Positions 11,344-23,198 of a stretch of 64,000 nucleotides of DNA are shown here, piece by piece. A model generated the notes under the pieces. That model was not told where the DNA came from and did no database searches. It saw only the letters and a list, made by a program, of their open reading frames with translations. Source of the DNA: Pyronema omphalodes (Eukaryota; Ascomycota; Pezizomycetes; Pezizales; Pyronemataceae); contig JAJJXM010000013.1 in assembly GCA_024516155.1 (NCBI GenBank), positions 744,001 to 808,000 of the forward strand, in the 5' to 3' direction. Each line of letters opens with the position of its first letter. Position 1 is the first letter of the stretch. The translations under genes were made by a program, and so were the position numbers.

Positions 11344-12558
11344 CTAATTTCCCCCCTCCTTCCCGGTATTTTCCTCCGCCTCTTCCCGTAGCTTCCGCAT
11401 CTCTCTATTCAACTTCTTTTCATATTTCCTAAGCAACGTAACAAAATCCTTATGTTCATTCTTGATACTATCCACCGCCTCTTTCAATTCATTTTTCCAG
11501 GCGAATTTTTTTCCTTCACAGAGATCACGGATTTTTTCGGCTTCTCCTTCTAACTTCGGGTTCGAGATGGTGGGGTTCTCCTGCTGTTCCCCCTGCTTCT
11601 CCTGCTCTCCCTGTTCCTCCCGCTCCTCCTGCTCCCCCTGCTTCCCCCGATCCTCCCGATCCTCCCGCTCCTCCCGCTCCTCCTGCTCCTCCTGTTCGTC
11701 TGGCGATAGCGATGACTCGCCTAACAATGGCGTTGGCAATATCTTATATTCCGGAGCCAGAACAGACATGGTACTACGATACAAATCTTCAAACAGCCGG
11801 ATTGTTTGAACGGCCTGAAGGTAAGTTATAGCTGCTAGCTGGAATTCGATAGGTAGGTATTTAAAGAGTTCTTTAGTGTTATGGATAAGAAGAAGGATTA
11901 AATCATGTCTATCGATCGGGGGTGTGGTTAGCCATGAACGAAGCCCAAAAGAAAACTCGGCAAAGTCCAAAGTACAAAGTCATTTCAAGCCAAATTGAAT
12001 AAACAGAACTCACCTCTCCTTAAGATCCTCATAAGGATCCTTCTTTTTCTCCGGCTCCTTTTTCTGGGCAGCATATGTTTTACCCCGGTTCGGTTTGGAT
12101 TTTTCATAGCTCCCCGGTTTGCTGTAGCGATCTGCAAAGCTGCGTTCTGGGGCCTGTGGGCGGTTGGTGTGGCTACGGGGTTGGGGTGGGTAGGATCTAG
12201 TACGGCGGTCTTGGTCGTATTGACGAGGCGAGGGTCTGGAGTCGCGGTCTTCGTAGTTGGATTGACGGGGGCGGTCTTCGTAGTTGGATTGACGAGGACG
12301 GTCATAGTTTCTAGGCCTATCTTCCCGGTCTTCATACCTCCTGGGTCTATCTTCGCGGTCCCCATACCCCTCCTTTCTGGAGCTGTAGGAATCCCCGGAG
12401 TCGGTGTTCTTATTCTCAGCTCTTGGGCGAGGGGTAATCGGTTTATATTCCGTGTATGAGCTATTCCATCGGGCAACCACGGTAGTATGGTGCGGGGTTA
12501 TCCTGGCATTGGTTGTTATCCGTGGTCGCACGCTCTGGAAAACGCGTTGTAAAACCAT
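11344..12558 (-). CDS. Predicted mitochondrial protein with charged low-complexity regions, function unknown
   Basis: Exons 12558..12014 and 11908..11344 join in phase to 369 residues. The 105-nt intron has GTGAGT, a CTAAC branch point and an ATAG acceptor. The first 30 residues (MVLQRVFQSVRPRITTNAR and on to ARWNSS) are basic and Ser/Thr-rich without acidic residues, as in a mitochondrial presequence. An Arg/Asp/Tyr-rich repeat (YEDRPRQSN twice) follows. After the splice the chain becomes a helical segment (HDLILLLIHNTKELFKYLP), then a Gln/Glu-rich run of EEREE and GEQEKQ type, and a coiled C-terminus. No enzyme motif is recognised. It could be a mitochondrial translation or RNA factor, but that is a guess from composition only. 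Confidence 0.6.
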
Positions 12559-13427
12559 TGGGTCTGTGATCTGGAATCTGGAATCGGGAATCGGGAATCT
12601 GGAATGTATGATCAGGAAATTGGTTTTTTGAAAACGACAGGAAGATAGGTAGGCTTTTCTCACTGGATTGGTTTTTACAGAGCTAGTCGAGCTTTGCAGA
12701 ATTTTGTGGGGCTTCAGGAGTTTCTTTAAGCTTTACGGGGCTGTGCGGGGCTTCAAGAGCTTTGCGGGCTACGCGGGGCTTTGAAGAGGAAAAGGTTCGA
12801 CGTGACGTAACGTGCTAAATCTCGTGATAGCCGGGTAAATAACGGAACGCAACTAACCGACAAACATATCGCTTCTGTATGTATGTGGAAACCCGGCGGA
12901 CCGCAAAACGGTTTTTGATAATTTACTTCAGTTTTGTTTATGATTATAGATAATATTTTTGTCTGCAGATTGTTTTAAATAAATAAAATTTATGGCTTGG
13001 GATTGCGAAAATGCTCTACTAGGTATGTACTGCACAGTAAGAAACAAAGCTATGGACCCATGGCGACCATATACCCAGCGCGAGCGCCGACGATCTAGCG
13101 CTACACCCCGCCATACGCATCTACCCGGAATATCCGCCCCCACTTCACTTCGCCAGCATCCGCGCCAGTAGCCGCGCTTACAGGCTATAGCTATGCTATG
13201 CTGTCGTAGCTATGCAGGTTTATATCATTTTTATATCGATGAGATGCATTCCGCTTACCACCGGAGTCTGGATAAATATGGATAAAGATGTGTCATCTCC
13301 CTCTCTTGTAAACTTCCGCAACTTCTGCAACCGCAACAGCCAGCAGCAGCGCCGGTAAAGTTGGGCTTCAGCAATTTCAGAGACCTCGGATTATCGATTC
13401 TCCGTCTTCAATCCATCATCAGAAATA
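12559..13427. other. Divergent promoter region
   Basis: Separates the 369-residue minus-strand gene from the DAHP synthase. Imperfect GGGGCTTCAAGAG and TTTGCGGG repeats occur at about 12680-12790. No RNA gene or element is recognised, and no clear TGACTCA general-control site was found. Confidence 0.5.
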
Positions 13428-15089
13428 ATGTCAACTCCTCTCGATCCCAGCGATACCGAGAAATCGAAGGATGCTGTTGAATCAAAGGGAATTGATGATG
13501 CTCTTGATGAGCATGCTTGGTGTCCGGATTGTGGGTTACTTCTCTATCCCTCCCTCCCCGCTCCCGTCTCAGACTCACCTCCCCGCCTGAACCTCCAGCT
13601 TACCCACCTTCCTGTCCCCCCGCCTCTCCCTACCCCCCAATCTCAAGCTTCCCATGCGCTCCCCAAAGCTCCATAAAGCTAACCTGAGCATAATCAGCCT
13701 GGCAAACCAAACCCATGAAACAAAACGTACTCTACCGCAACCCAACGCTCGTAACGCACGCCCTTCAAAAGCTACAATCCCTCCCACCACTAGTATCCGC
13801 AGCAGAGATCACCAAGCTACGGGGTCTCCTCCGGGAAGTTGCACTCGGCCGCGCATTCCTCCTCCAAGGTGGTGATTGCGCTGAACTCTTCGACTACTGT
13901 ACCTCCGGGCAAATCGACAACAAGATCAAGCTTCTCCTTCAAATGAGCTTGGTCTTAACCTGGGGGGGAAATATTCCCGTTGTTCGCATAGCAAGAATGG
14001 CAGGACAATTCGCGAAGCCTCGGTCATCATTGACAGAGATTGTGGCCGGGGAAACGGTGATGAGTTTCCGCGGGGATAACATCAACGGGTATCCGATAGA
14101 ACAAAGAGAACCAGATCCAGATCGTTTAGTACAGGCATATTTCCATTCCGCAGCAACGTTGAATTATCTCAGAACACAACTTTCGTCGGGGTTCGCGGAT
14201 TTACATAATCCCTTCGAATGGACATTATCCCATGTCCAAGACGATGAAACAAAACAAAAATACCAATCCATAGTCTCCGGAGTCCAAGACGCAATTCGGT
14301 TCATGAGAACTATCGGCGCTGATAACTCCTCCTCCTTGGGGAGCGTAGATATCTTCACCAGCCACGAGGGTTTGATGCTGGAATACGAACAAGCCCTTAC
14401 GAGACTTCTCAAAGACCCAATCGATGGAAAACGAAAATGGTTCAACACATCCGCACACTTTCTCTGGATCGGGGATAGAACCAGACAACTAGACGGCGCA
14501 CACGTGGAATATTTCCGCGGCATAGAAAACCCCATCGGCATAAAAGTCGGCCCATCTATGAGCAACGACGAGCTCTGTAGACTCCTTGATATCGTCGATC
14601 CGGAAAAAGAAATCGGGAAAATCACCGTTATTACTAGATATGGACATGACAAAGTAGCGGAATTATTACCCGGCCATATCCAAGCTGTTAAAAACAGCGG
14701 CCATATCGTAGTTTGGTATCCTCCCTGTATCCGTCCCCTTACCCCCAGTACTAACCACCAGCAGGCAATGCGACCCCATGCATGGCAACACACGTTCCAG
14801 CTCCTCTTCTACACCACTAAAAACTCGTCAGTTCAACCATATAATCAGCGAGCTATCAACAGCACTTCGTATCCATAAAGAGAATTCGTCGATTCTGGGA
14901 GGGGTACATTTAGAATTGACGGGTGAAGCGGTCACGGAATGTGTAGGTGGAGCCCAGGGTTTGACGGATCATGATTTGCAGGTTAATTATCAGTCGTTTT
15001 GTGATCCGAGGTTGAATAATAAACAGGCGCTGGAAACGGCGTTTTTGGTCGCGGGGTATTATAGGGAGGGGACTTGGGGTGGGTTGTAG
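13428..15089 (+). CDS. Type II 3-deoxy-D-arabino-heptulosonate 7-phosphate (DAHP) synthase
   Basis: Three exons (13428..13530, 13698..14715, 14765..15089) give 481 residues, the usual size of class II enzymes. They condense phosphoenolpyruvate and erythrose 4-phosphate in the first shikimate-pathway step. Exon 1 ends within WCPDSW and joins exon 2 (SWQTKPMKQNVLY). The core has LLQGGDCAE with the metal-binding Cys, then RIARMAGQFAKPR, SFRGDNINGY and TSHEGLMLEYE. Exon 3 completes VVWQCDPMHGNT, which carries the metal and phosphate ligands, and ends in TECVGGAQGL and NYQSFCDPRLN. Introns are 167 and 49 nt; the second has a CTAAC branch point. The enzyme is cytosolic and probably feedback regulated, as known in the family. 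The long frame reading past 14716 is intron read-through. Confidence 0.95.
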
Positions 15090-15240
15090 GGTGGTGAGGG
15101 AGGGGGGGGGGTGGGTTGTAGGGAGGGGTGGGTTGTGGGATGGTGGGGGCGAGGGAGGGCGAGGGAGGAAGGGATTGGTTCCTTTGCTCCTTATTTGTCT
15201 TACTTATTTCTTTAGAACATAGGATTCGTTTCAAAAAGTT

Positions 15241-15345
15241 ATTAATGAAAATCAAAATCCCCCAAAAACTAAATCCCCAAAAACTAAATCCCCAAAAACC
15301 AAATCTCCAAAATCCCCAAAATCCTCAAAATCCCCAAAATTCAAT
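15241..15345. repeat. Tandem AAATCCCCAAAAACT units
   Basis: Degenerate 9-15 base units that share CCCCAAAA. Confidence 0.75.
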
Positions 15346-15434
15346 TCCATCTCATTACTTCCATAATCTCCCATTCAACCCTAAAAGATCTTAGATTCGA
15401 AATTTGAGATATTCCCCATACCTTTTATGATGCC

Positions 15435-15540
15435 GTCTAATTCAGTTCAGTTTAGTCCAGTTCAGTCCAGTTCAATCCAGTTCAGTTCAGTCCAGTTCAA
15501 TCCAGTCCAGTTCAGTTTAATCCAGTTCAGTTCAGTCTAT
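15435..15540. repeat. Tandem CAGTTCAGTC array
   Basis: Units of CCAGTTCAGTT and CCAGTTCAATC type repeated about ten times. Confidence 0.8.
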
Positions 15541-15657
15541 ATATTCCAGCCTGGAAACTCAAAAACTAAAAACCAAACCCCAACCAGCCCCCAACCACCC
15601 CAAAAAAAAAAAACTAAAAACCTACAACAAAAAGCTACAACAAGAAGCTACAATGCA

Positions 15658-15760
15658 GAAAAACTAAACAAACTAAACAAACTAAACAAACTAAACAAAC
15701 TAAACAAACTAAACAAACTAAACAAACTAAACAAACTAAACAAACTAAACAAACTAAAAA
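15658..15760. repeat. 9-bp array (AAACTAAAC)
   Basis: About eleven nearly perfect nine-base copies. They yield an artificial Lys-Leu-Asn repeat frame. Confidence 0.9.
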
Positions 15761-15876
15761 ACCTCTACCCCTCCCCTCCCCTCCAAACAAAAAAGAAAAA
15801 AAAAGGGTATTTCTCATGCACTACACATACATATATATATAGATACATACACAGACCCTGTTTGTGTTTATTTCTC

Positions 15877-15878
<2 letters not shown>

Positions 15879-15907
<29 letters not shown>

Positions 15908-15959
15908 TAGACAGACCACCAACTGCCAGACAGACAGCCAGACAGCCAGACAGCCAGCC

Positions 15960-16022
<63 letters not shown>
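15879..16022. repeat. CAGA tetranucleotide microsatellite
   Basis: CAGA/GATA units with a pure CAGA tract at about 15958-16022, interrupted earlier by CCAGC units. Confidence 0.9.
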
Positions 16023-16023
<1 letters not shown>

Positions 16024-16130
16024 TACCAGACTGCCACATTGCCAGACCACCAACTACCAGACATCTCCAAAAACCATCTACAAAAACCATCCACAAAAAC
16101 CATCTCCAAAACCATCTCCAAAAACATCTA

Positions 16131-16149
16131 CCCCCCCCCCCCCCCCCCC
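16131..16149. repeat. Poly-C run (19 nt)
   Basis: Uninterrupted run of 19 C. Confidence 0.9.
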
Positions 16150-16224
16150 ACACTTTCTCTTTACATAATTACATAATCCCAGTACCAAAGTATACCAAAG
16201 TACCAAATTAAACACTGCAGCAGT

Positions 16225-16512
16225 ACAAAAGCACAAAAGCACCCAAGTACAAAAGCACTAAAGCACTAAAGCACTAAAGTGCATACAGTACCAGAATACC
16301 AGAATACAAGAATACTAGAATACTAGAGTACTAGAGTACTAGAGTACTAGAGTACTAGAGTACCAGAATACTAGAGATCAGAATACTAGAATACCAGAAT
16401 ACCAGAATACCAGAATACCAGAATACCAGAATACCAGAATACCAGAATACTAGAGTACCAGAATACTAGAGTACTAGAGTACTAGAGTACCAGAATACCA
16501 GAGTACTAGAGA
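16225..16512. repeat. 8-bp array (AGTACTAG/AATACCAG)
   Basis: About thirty octamers alternating between AGTACTAG and AATACCAG. AAAGCACTA units precede them. Confidence 0.88.
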
Positions 16513-17388
16513 TTAGATAACCACCCACCCAGCCAGCCAGTCACCTCCCCAGCCAGCCAGCATCGACAAGCATACATCAACAAGCATTAACAAGCATCAA
16601 CTGCATCAATTGCTCTAGTTTATCAATCTATCTACATACCAATCTATCAATCAACAACAACAAAACGAAAACCCCAAGCGAAAAAATCATAAATCAAGAA
16701 CGAAAAAAACGAAACACAAGAAACGAAAAGATGGATTCCAGCATATAAACAATCAACTAAAAACAACCCCCCCTTCCCTCCTCCCTTCCGCAAGCAAAAC
16801 AAACAAACCCCCGAACGAAAAAAGAAAAAAAAAAAAAAAGGCCAGCAATAACGAAAGAAAGCAAGAGAAAGCCTCACCATACCAACAATAAAAAGAAAGA
16901 AAAAAAGAAAGAAGAAAAAGAACCCAGATATCCGATTCAACGCCGGGTAAATTTAAAGTAACCTATTAAACACAAAGAACCGCCCTTTCTCCCAAATCCC
17001 CAAATCCGCAAATCCCCCAAACACCTTCCTCCCCTAACTAACCTCCCCCGCTAAACACCCCGCCCCCGCCCCCAATTCCACCTCGTAATGATATCCAAAT
17101 ATAATCAATCCAACCCTCTAACCAACCAACAACCAACCAACCAACCAGCCAACTAAACACGCCAAAACTCCCTATATATTATAGTGATCCCAATGCCAAT
17201 ACCTATTCCAATGCCTATGCCTATGCCAATTCCTATAACCTAACCAAACCTAACCAAATACCCAATGCTTAAATGCTATTTAAATATCCACAATCCATAA
17301 CCACAACCTTATGATATAATCCCATCCGCACCCTCTGCACCCCCGCTATCCATCCTCCACATACATCTCATCCTGACTGAATTACCCC

Positions 17389-19457
17389 TTACGCTTCCGA
17401 CGAACCTCTCGGAATCCGTAATTGATGTTGTTGCTGCTGTTGCTGCCAAAGATTCAAATGCGGAAGTTGCGGTGAGGAAGACCGTGCAGAAGATATAGGA
17501 GCAGGTGATGATGCTGTAGATGCTGCTGTAGATGCTGCTGTTGCTGCGGCTGCGGCTGCGGCTCGTGCTTGTGCTGCGTCCATTGCTTGTAGTAGTAGTT
17601 CCAGACCTGATGGTGGGGGAGCCGGTTCTAATATTGTATTCTGTTGTGTTGGATTTAAAGATGGTAATAATTGCTGGTGCATTGTTGCAACTGGTGCTGG
17701 GGTTGATGATTGTAATGGCAGTAGTGGTGAGTCTGAAGTTGACGAAGATCCTCCAAAGATGACTTCATTTGGCGATTCTGGCTCTTCTGATTCCTCGTTC
17801 AAAACCTGCGTTTGTTCCAGAGGTGTTGGTAAAGTTGGTTGCAAATCTGCTCCTTCTACCGCTGCTTCAGAGACACCATTTGTCTCGCTTTCCTCATCCT
17901 CCATCTTTCGATAAAATAAAAGATATGCCTTCGCTTTCTTAACCACGTTTGGTTGAACTTTAGTCGCCCTCTCATCATTTAAACTCCACCACTGATTCTC
18001 GCTTTTTACAAATGCAGTGTAGTGGCCCGAGTTAGCTCCGGAACCTTGATGTACCACTACTGCATACGCCTCATATCTCGCAGTTCCTTGGTGTACCTCA
18101 TGCTCACTAAGCCATCTTGTCATATCCAGATCCTCCAAGGGAAAAGTTACAGGTGTATCGACTTTCTGTTTTCCACCCCTTCCCTGGCGCCATCGAAATC
18201 GTTTAAGATGAATACAAAGAACTTTCGGTAGCGCACCCAGACGGAAAGCCTTTGAAAAGCCCGATGACGAATTACAAGTATCGCAAGAATTATACGAAAC
18301 CGGGGACGCTTCAAGATTTTCCGAGGAAGAAAAAAGTTCGATGCATTCTTCCAGGGAGACTGGTAGTTTGTTTGGTTTTTCCGGTATGACGAGAGACAGG
18401 TCTAAGAATGGGTCGGGTTTAATGGTGAAGGAACCGCAGCCGAGACAGGAGATCTATAGGGATGACGGGGGTTAGATGTGTTTGAAATGCAGGGACAACC
18501 CAGGGGATCTCAAGACAGAGGCCAATGCATACCTTGTTCCAGAGGGTTCCTCCGAATATTCGGTTAATAATATTATCTTCAAGATCTATAAATTCTTTAG
18601 ATTCTTCGATTTTATTGTTGAAAATTTCTTCTTGCATTCTCTCTAGAGCACACTTAGGGGGTGTTAGTACAGTGATGGAAAAATGGAGGATGGAGGAAGA
18701 AGATCTTACTCGCAAAAACTCCTGTGCATCTTGCTGCTCATATCTTTCTTGAAATAACGGTAACAATGCAGCCACTGCACCTGTAAATGCATATGGGCTT
18801 ACCACATCTGCCAAACGTCTTGATGCTCTTCTGTTCGTAGGGGTTTCAACATCTGATGTAGCCTCCCCGCACATTGCCCATAGTAGTTTCGAGAATTCGT
18901 TGCACAAGTTACTTCTCGAAGATTAGCTCCAATTTTCCGAATGTTGCAGTTACAATGGAGCAAATGGGCAATATTTGTGCAAAATAGGGAACATACACAT
19001 CAGGCGGTACTGTGAAATCCTCCTCCAATTGTGCAGCTCTCCTTGTCCTAGGTCTACTAGTTCTAAGCGTCACCTGCACCGCAGTATCTTCCAACGAACT
19101 CTCCCTAGCACTCTCAGGACTTGGTAGCCGTCTCGACAAAAAGTATTCCCGTAGTGGTCCTGTATGTGCCAATGCTTGAATCACAGCATTGTTGTAACAA
19201 GTGTTTCCCAAATTTTTGAGACCGACGACTCTAGCACGTTTTGCGGCAGGTAGAACAGGAGAGGTGGTACGGGCACGTTTTTTGTTGGCAGGAGAGTCGA
19301 CGTCGTCTATCATACTGGTAGTGGATTCGGGGGGAGAAGGAACGTGTGTTGGTAGTTGTTTCGGGAGTTGATCCTTCGAATTATTATCGTCGGAGAAGAA
19401 GGAGGAGGTAACAGAAGGAGCGGGACTCGGGAGAGAATTCGGGGGGTTTGTGATCAT
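17389..19457 (-). CDS. Ubiquitin-specific protease (peptidase C19)
   Basis: Four exons on the minus strand (19457..18997, 18911..18710, 18652..18533, 18453..17389) give 615 residues with all phases closed. Introns are 85, 57 and 79 nt; the second has a CTAAC branch point. The Cys box is GLKNLGNTCYNNAVIQ with catalytic Cys87. A QQDAQEFLR block follows. A CLGC...CDTC pair is the zinc ribbon of the finger domain. The His box is GSGANSGHYTAFV, followed by WWSLNDERATKV. The family removes ubiquitin from proteins. The N-terminus is Ser/Pro-rich and basic (KKRARTT, AAKRARV), suggesting nuclear import. The C-terminus is disordered, with Ala- and Gln-rich runs. Which USP orthologue this is cannot be told from the sequence alone. 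Tyr-Asn after the catalytic Cys replaces the common Phe-Met or Tyr-Met. Confidence 0.9.
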
Positions 19458-20750
19458 TTCAGGAAACTATTCACTGTCAACTTATTATCTTCTTTTTTTT
19501 AATTTTTTCTTTTTTTTTGGCATTGCTGTAACATAAAAGGAAAGAAAAAAAAAACAGAACAAACGCACTTTCTGAGTATAATTGTAAGGAGATGTTGCAG
19601 CCGTAGCAAGCATTTTCGTATGGATGCTGCTGCTTGTTCGAAAAGAAAAATAAATCGGCTTGGTGTCGAAGAGTACTTTGTAATTGAATGGCTCCTCGAG
19701 ATGTAACTCTCCTCGTTACTCTGTAAAGCTCGATTGTGGTGGCGGGGCAGGCAGCAGGACAGTCCGCTCGTGCGACCCAAACCCCGAGCTTGCCAACAAC
19801 GGGTGGAACAGAGGGACAGGGACGGGGACGGGGACTGGGACAGGATGGGGTTCTGCTGTGCTGCAGGTGCCGTAAAAGAATGGGATCTCCGGGAGGTGAT
19901 TGAGTGAGTTGTCGACGAGGGGTTGTGGAGAGAAGTGAAAGCGTAAAAGAGGAAAGAAAGAAAGAACGAACGAAAGAACGAAAGAAAGAAAGAAAGAAAG
20001 AAGGGAAAGTGAGGAAGGAGCACGAGACGACGAACGACACTTCACTCTAACCGCTGGATTAGATTAGAAGATGATCAGTAGTTAGAATAGAGTAAGTGAG
20101 TATGTTAGTAAGTAAAAAAAAAATTATTCACTTGGAGCTGGAGCTGAGCTGTTCGACACAAGTTGCAGTTCCAGTTCGTGTGCTCCCAATCAATAAAGGT
20201 AACGAAATAAGGCTGCTGCTGGCTGCTGCTGGCTGCTTGTTGCTGCGCGCTACTTAGCTGCCTGGGTCGCTGAGGAGGGACAGGGTAAGTTCTCCGAGCC
20301 CGATAGAGTACACGATCCCCCCGGGGCGAGGGGGGATGGGGGAGGGGGGAGGGGGGAGCAGCGCCCAGACAGAAAGTCACATGGCGATCGCCGACCAGTG
20401 TATAGTCAGCTGGTGATGAGAGCTGGACAGAGCGATAGCGAACAGCGAACAGCGAAGCCACAGCGAAACCAAAACCAAAACCCATCAAAGCCCCCGCAGT
20501 TTACATCACCATCACCATCACCAACCCATCATACGTATTCCCAACCTAACACAAAATCCCACAAAATCCCACACAAAGCCTCAACACAACCGAAAAATCA
20601 AATGAAGAAAGCCTATAAAAAAAGTATATAATTCCACTCCATTTTCCCCCGGGTGCCCTCTATCTCTACATACAATATAATACTATCTCCAAATCCCCTT
20701 CAGATATTTCCCCTCGATTAAATTCCCTAGAGAATGTATGGTATGGTTTA
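19458..20750. other. Promoter region of the ubiquitin protease, low complexity
   Basis: Upstream of the protease start the sequence is purine-rich on the plus strand, with GAAAG/GAACG runs at 19948-20010 and GGGGAC/GGGACA units near 19815. Overlapping open frames are Ser/Phe-rich shadows without domains. No gene is recognised. Confidence 0.55.
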
Positions 20751-21026
20751 ATTAGCACACATCTTGTACGAATCAAGAAGAAAGATTCCGATAGTTGCTG
20801 GTTCTGCAATTCCGGAAAAAGACAAACCCGGGGACACCTGTTTAGCGAATGTAAGGCATTAAAGAGAAATCTCTTGATGTTGAAGAAGAAGGTTGAGAAA
20901 GTGAAGGGGAAGAGAATGAATCGAGGGACGAGGATGAACGTGGTGGATTTGTTCCAAAATGAACGGGTGACAGGAGATATATTAAATTTTCTGCAACGGA
21001 CAGGTGTAGGAAAGAGATTGGAGTAG
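20751..21026 (+). pseudogene. Relic of a LINE-type retrotransposon, C-terminal zinc-knuckle end
   Basis: A plus-strand frame open to the stop at 21024 reads LVRIKKKDSDSCWFCNS, then GKRQTRGHLFSECKALKR, and a basic tail. The Cys-X2-Cys-X(n)-His-X4-Cys pattern with CWxC and TRxHLFxECxxLKR is what ends the reverse-transcriptase ORF of fungal Tad-type non-LTR elements. There is no start codon and no reverse transcriptase or RNase H domain upstream, so this is a 5'-truncated fragment, as expected for LINE insertion. The frame is intact through about 90 codons, so it is either recent or preserved. Family assignment is by motif recognition only. Confidence 0.6.
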
Positions 21027-22730
21027 GATACCATAAAGGTACCGCTCGGAATTAGATTTAAACGAAGGTTTTTGTTCTTGGTGATTTATTTCACCATTGT
21101 TTTTTTTTCCTTCTTTTTTGTCGGTGTTGATATTGTTTTCTTTTTCTCTGTTCTTTGTTTTTATCCCAATCAAGTGGATATCAGGGGTAAAGGAGATCGG
21201 GGGACCCCATAAGGTGGCTAATTTCACGAGGACGGGTATTGGGTATTTTGTTGTTTTTTCCTGAATGGGTCTTTTAGGCCTCGGTCAGCGTATGATTCAA
21301 TAAATAATAAAGTATGATCTGGAATGAAAAGGAAGAAACTATGACGGGATAATGAGGATAAGGGGATATAATTTCCACAGGACACAGAAAAATCAATTCG
21401 ATATACACAGGATATCAGATATCAAATAGACACCCCAAGCCCTTAGATACTCCAAGTCTTCAAGTCTCTAGCAACTCCAAGCCTCCTATCAAACTCCAAC
21501 CCTTTCAACAAACCTTACAATAAACCAAAGCCCCACAAAATCCCCACCGCTAAAAATCCCCACCAAATTCCGTCGCCATAACACATTCCACCATTCCATA
21601 AATTCCAGCCGATATTCCAGCCTCGTTATCAAACCCAACCTCCCCCAATCCTTTTAAGATATATTACTATAAAGAGTTTACAGAGGGTACATCTAGAAGG
21701 GATACTTTAGGGATTTTAAGAATTTTTGATATGACTTGAACTGAACATTCCCAACCTTAAGGTTATAACGTATACCACAGTCTAGATACATTTCGAGGCT
21801 TTATCTTTACCTTGAAGTCTTGGTGGGATATACCGCTGAGCGTAATTCATTTGGGGCTTGTTGCGATGGTTTTGGGATGGTTGGGATAGGTTGGGATAGG
21901 TTGGGAGTGTTATGATGAAGTGATGGAGTGATGGAGTGATGCCAGGGTTGGGAACTGCAAACTGGGAGCTTGAGCTGGAGTTGGGAACTGGGAGCTGGGA
22001 GTTAGAGCTGGGAACTGGGAGCTGGGAGTTGGAGCTGGTGGATTTGTTTATATATGTTATATATGTTATGGGAAATCGATAGGAGATATTGTAGGTTGCT
22101 GTAGGTTGTTGTAGGTTATATATGTTACCTATGTTACCGTATATATATAATTCAAAGAGTGGAGCTGATAAAATTAACATAACCAACCTTCAACCTCAAA
22201 CCACCAATCCCAAGCATCAACCCCCAACCCGCCCAAACATCAAGTCTCAAAAAGCCAGAAAGCCAGAAATCTAAAGCCAGAAACCAAAAACCAAAAAGCC
22301 AAAAAGCAAAAAGTGGAAAGAGATAAATAACGAAAAATATTTTATAATTTTTTCCAATTCCATATTTGTCTCCATCCATACCACAAGAAAAAAAAAGAAA
22401 AAAAGAAAGCCCTTTTTTTTATACAAGAACCGACGCCCCGCCCTATTTTTTCTCCTCTACCCAACCGCTATAAGTGTTTCCATATTGTACATGTTGCTCT
22501 ATTTTTCCTCTATCCCACTTGCGCCTAGAACCTCCCACTTGCGCTGAGAACCTCCCACTTGCGCTGAGAACCTCCATACGCCCATTGTAGATCCACCGTA
22601 GACTTTTCCTTCGTCGTGCTCCGAATTCGAAATCAACTGTAAATCCACCTCCTCCAGGCCCCCTTTCCCCCCTCACCCAGCAAATCCCCTCCTCCGCTCC
22701 TCCCCTCCATCGCCAACCACTTCCAAGCCA
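21027..22730. other. Intergenic, no gene seen
   Basis: AT-rich spacer with GGGAGCTGGGAGTT-type degenerate repeats at 21955-22040, TATATGTTA repeats at 22050-22140, and three tandem 20-bp copies at 22513-22572. The frames seen are short and lack domains. Confidence 0.55.
22513..22572. repeat. Three tandem 20-bp copies
   Basis: Unit TCCCACTTGCGCTGAGAACC occurs three times; the first copy differs at two bases. It lies about 160 bp downstream of the uS8m stop on the coding-strand sense. Confidence 0.85.
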
Positions 22731-23198
22731 TTACCTAACCCTACAAAGCAACTGGCCCCCAATCCTCCTCTCAATCGCCTCTCTAACCTCAAACACGCCT
22801 CTATCCGTTCCCAAAAACAAGCACTCTCCAGGTCTTAAACCCTTAACATAACCCTCCTCCTCCCCCTTAACAATTCTTTCCAACTGCTTAACGCCCATCC
22901 AAATCCTCTGTTTCGGTTTCGACACCAACCTGAATTCCGAGAGCACAGGTTCATTATCATAATACTTCAACCCCAACCAAAGTCTTCTAGTGGCGACATT
23001 CTCCTGAGTAGTGGGGACGAAAGTTTCATCAGGACCGGCGATAGATCCTCTTGTGACGGAGGATAGGAATCCCTGGTCTTGTAGGCCGAGCATGAGCTTC
23101 AAGATAAGACCGCTGGCTGGGACGCTGGTTGTGCCGAGACGCGCTTTGGAGCAGTTTTGGAGGTGCGAACATACGGCGGCGAGGTTGACGAGTGACAT
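22731..23198 (-). CDS. MRPS8: Mitochondrial small-subunit ribosomal protein uS8m
   Basis: A single exon of 155 residues from the start chosen here (MSLVNLAAVCSHLQNC), the same length as yeast Mrps8. Family features include the LNNCSKAR-like start region, GFLSSVTRGS, NVATRRLWLGLKY and the C-terminal GGQLLCRVR, which matches the uS8 fold end. It is part of the small subunit of the mitochondrial ribosome. The open frame continues 88 codons upstream to 23462 with a Pro/Ser/Arg-rich sequence that could be an added targeting extension; uS8m in yeast lacks one, so the shorter start is preferred. No intron is needed. Confidence 0.9.
   Translation of the reverse strand: MSLVNLAAVCSHLQNCSKARLGTTSVPASGLILKLMLGLQDQGFLSSVTRGSIAGPDETFVPTTQENVATRRLWLGLKYYDNEPVLSEFRLVSKPKQRIWMGVKQLERIVKGEEEGYVKGLRPGECLFLGTDRGVFEVREAIERRIGGQLLCRVR

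Larger units (their letters stand above)
15090..17388. other. Microsatellite-dense convergent intergenic region
   Basis: This 2.3-kb gap lies between DAHP synthase and the ubiquitin protease. It is built largely of different tandem repeats placed end to end. Open frames in it are repeat translations. No coding gene, tRNA or transposon protein is visible. Confidence 0.75.

Noticed and set aside
14716..14878. C-terminal extension of the DAHP synthase frame
   Set aside because: Reading past 14716 enters a 49-nt intron and then the wrong frame; the spliced form restores the conserved WQCDPMHGNT block.
19477..20045. Ser/Phe/Leu-rich frames of up to 187 codons on the minus strand
   Set aside because: Three overlapping frames on a CT-rich tract; no domain, and they sit in the protease promoter.
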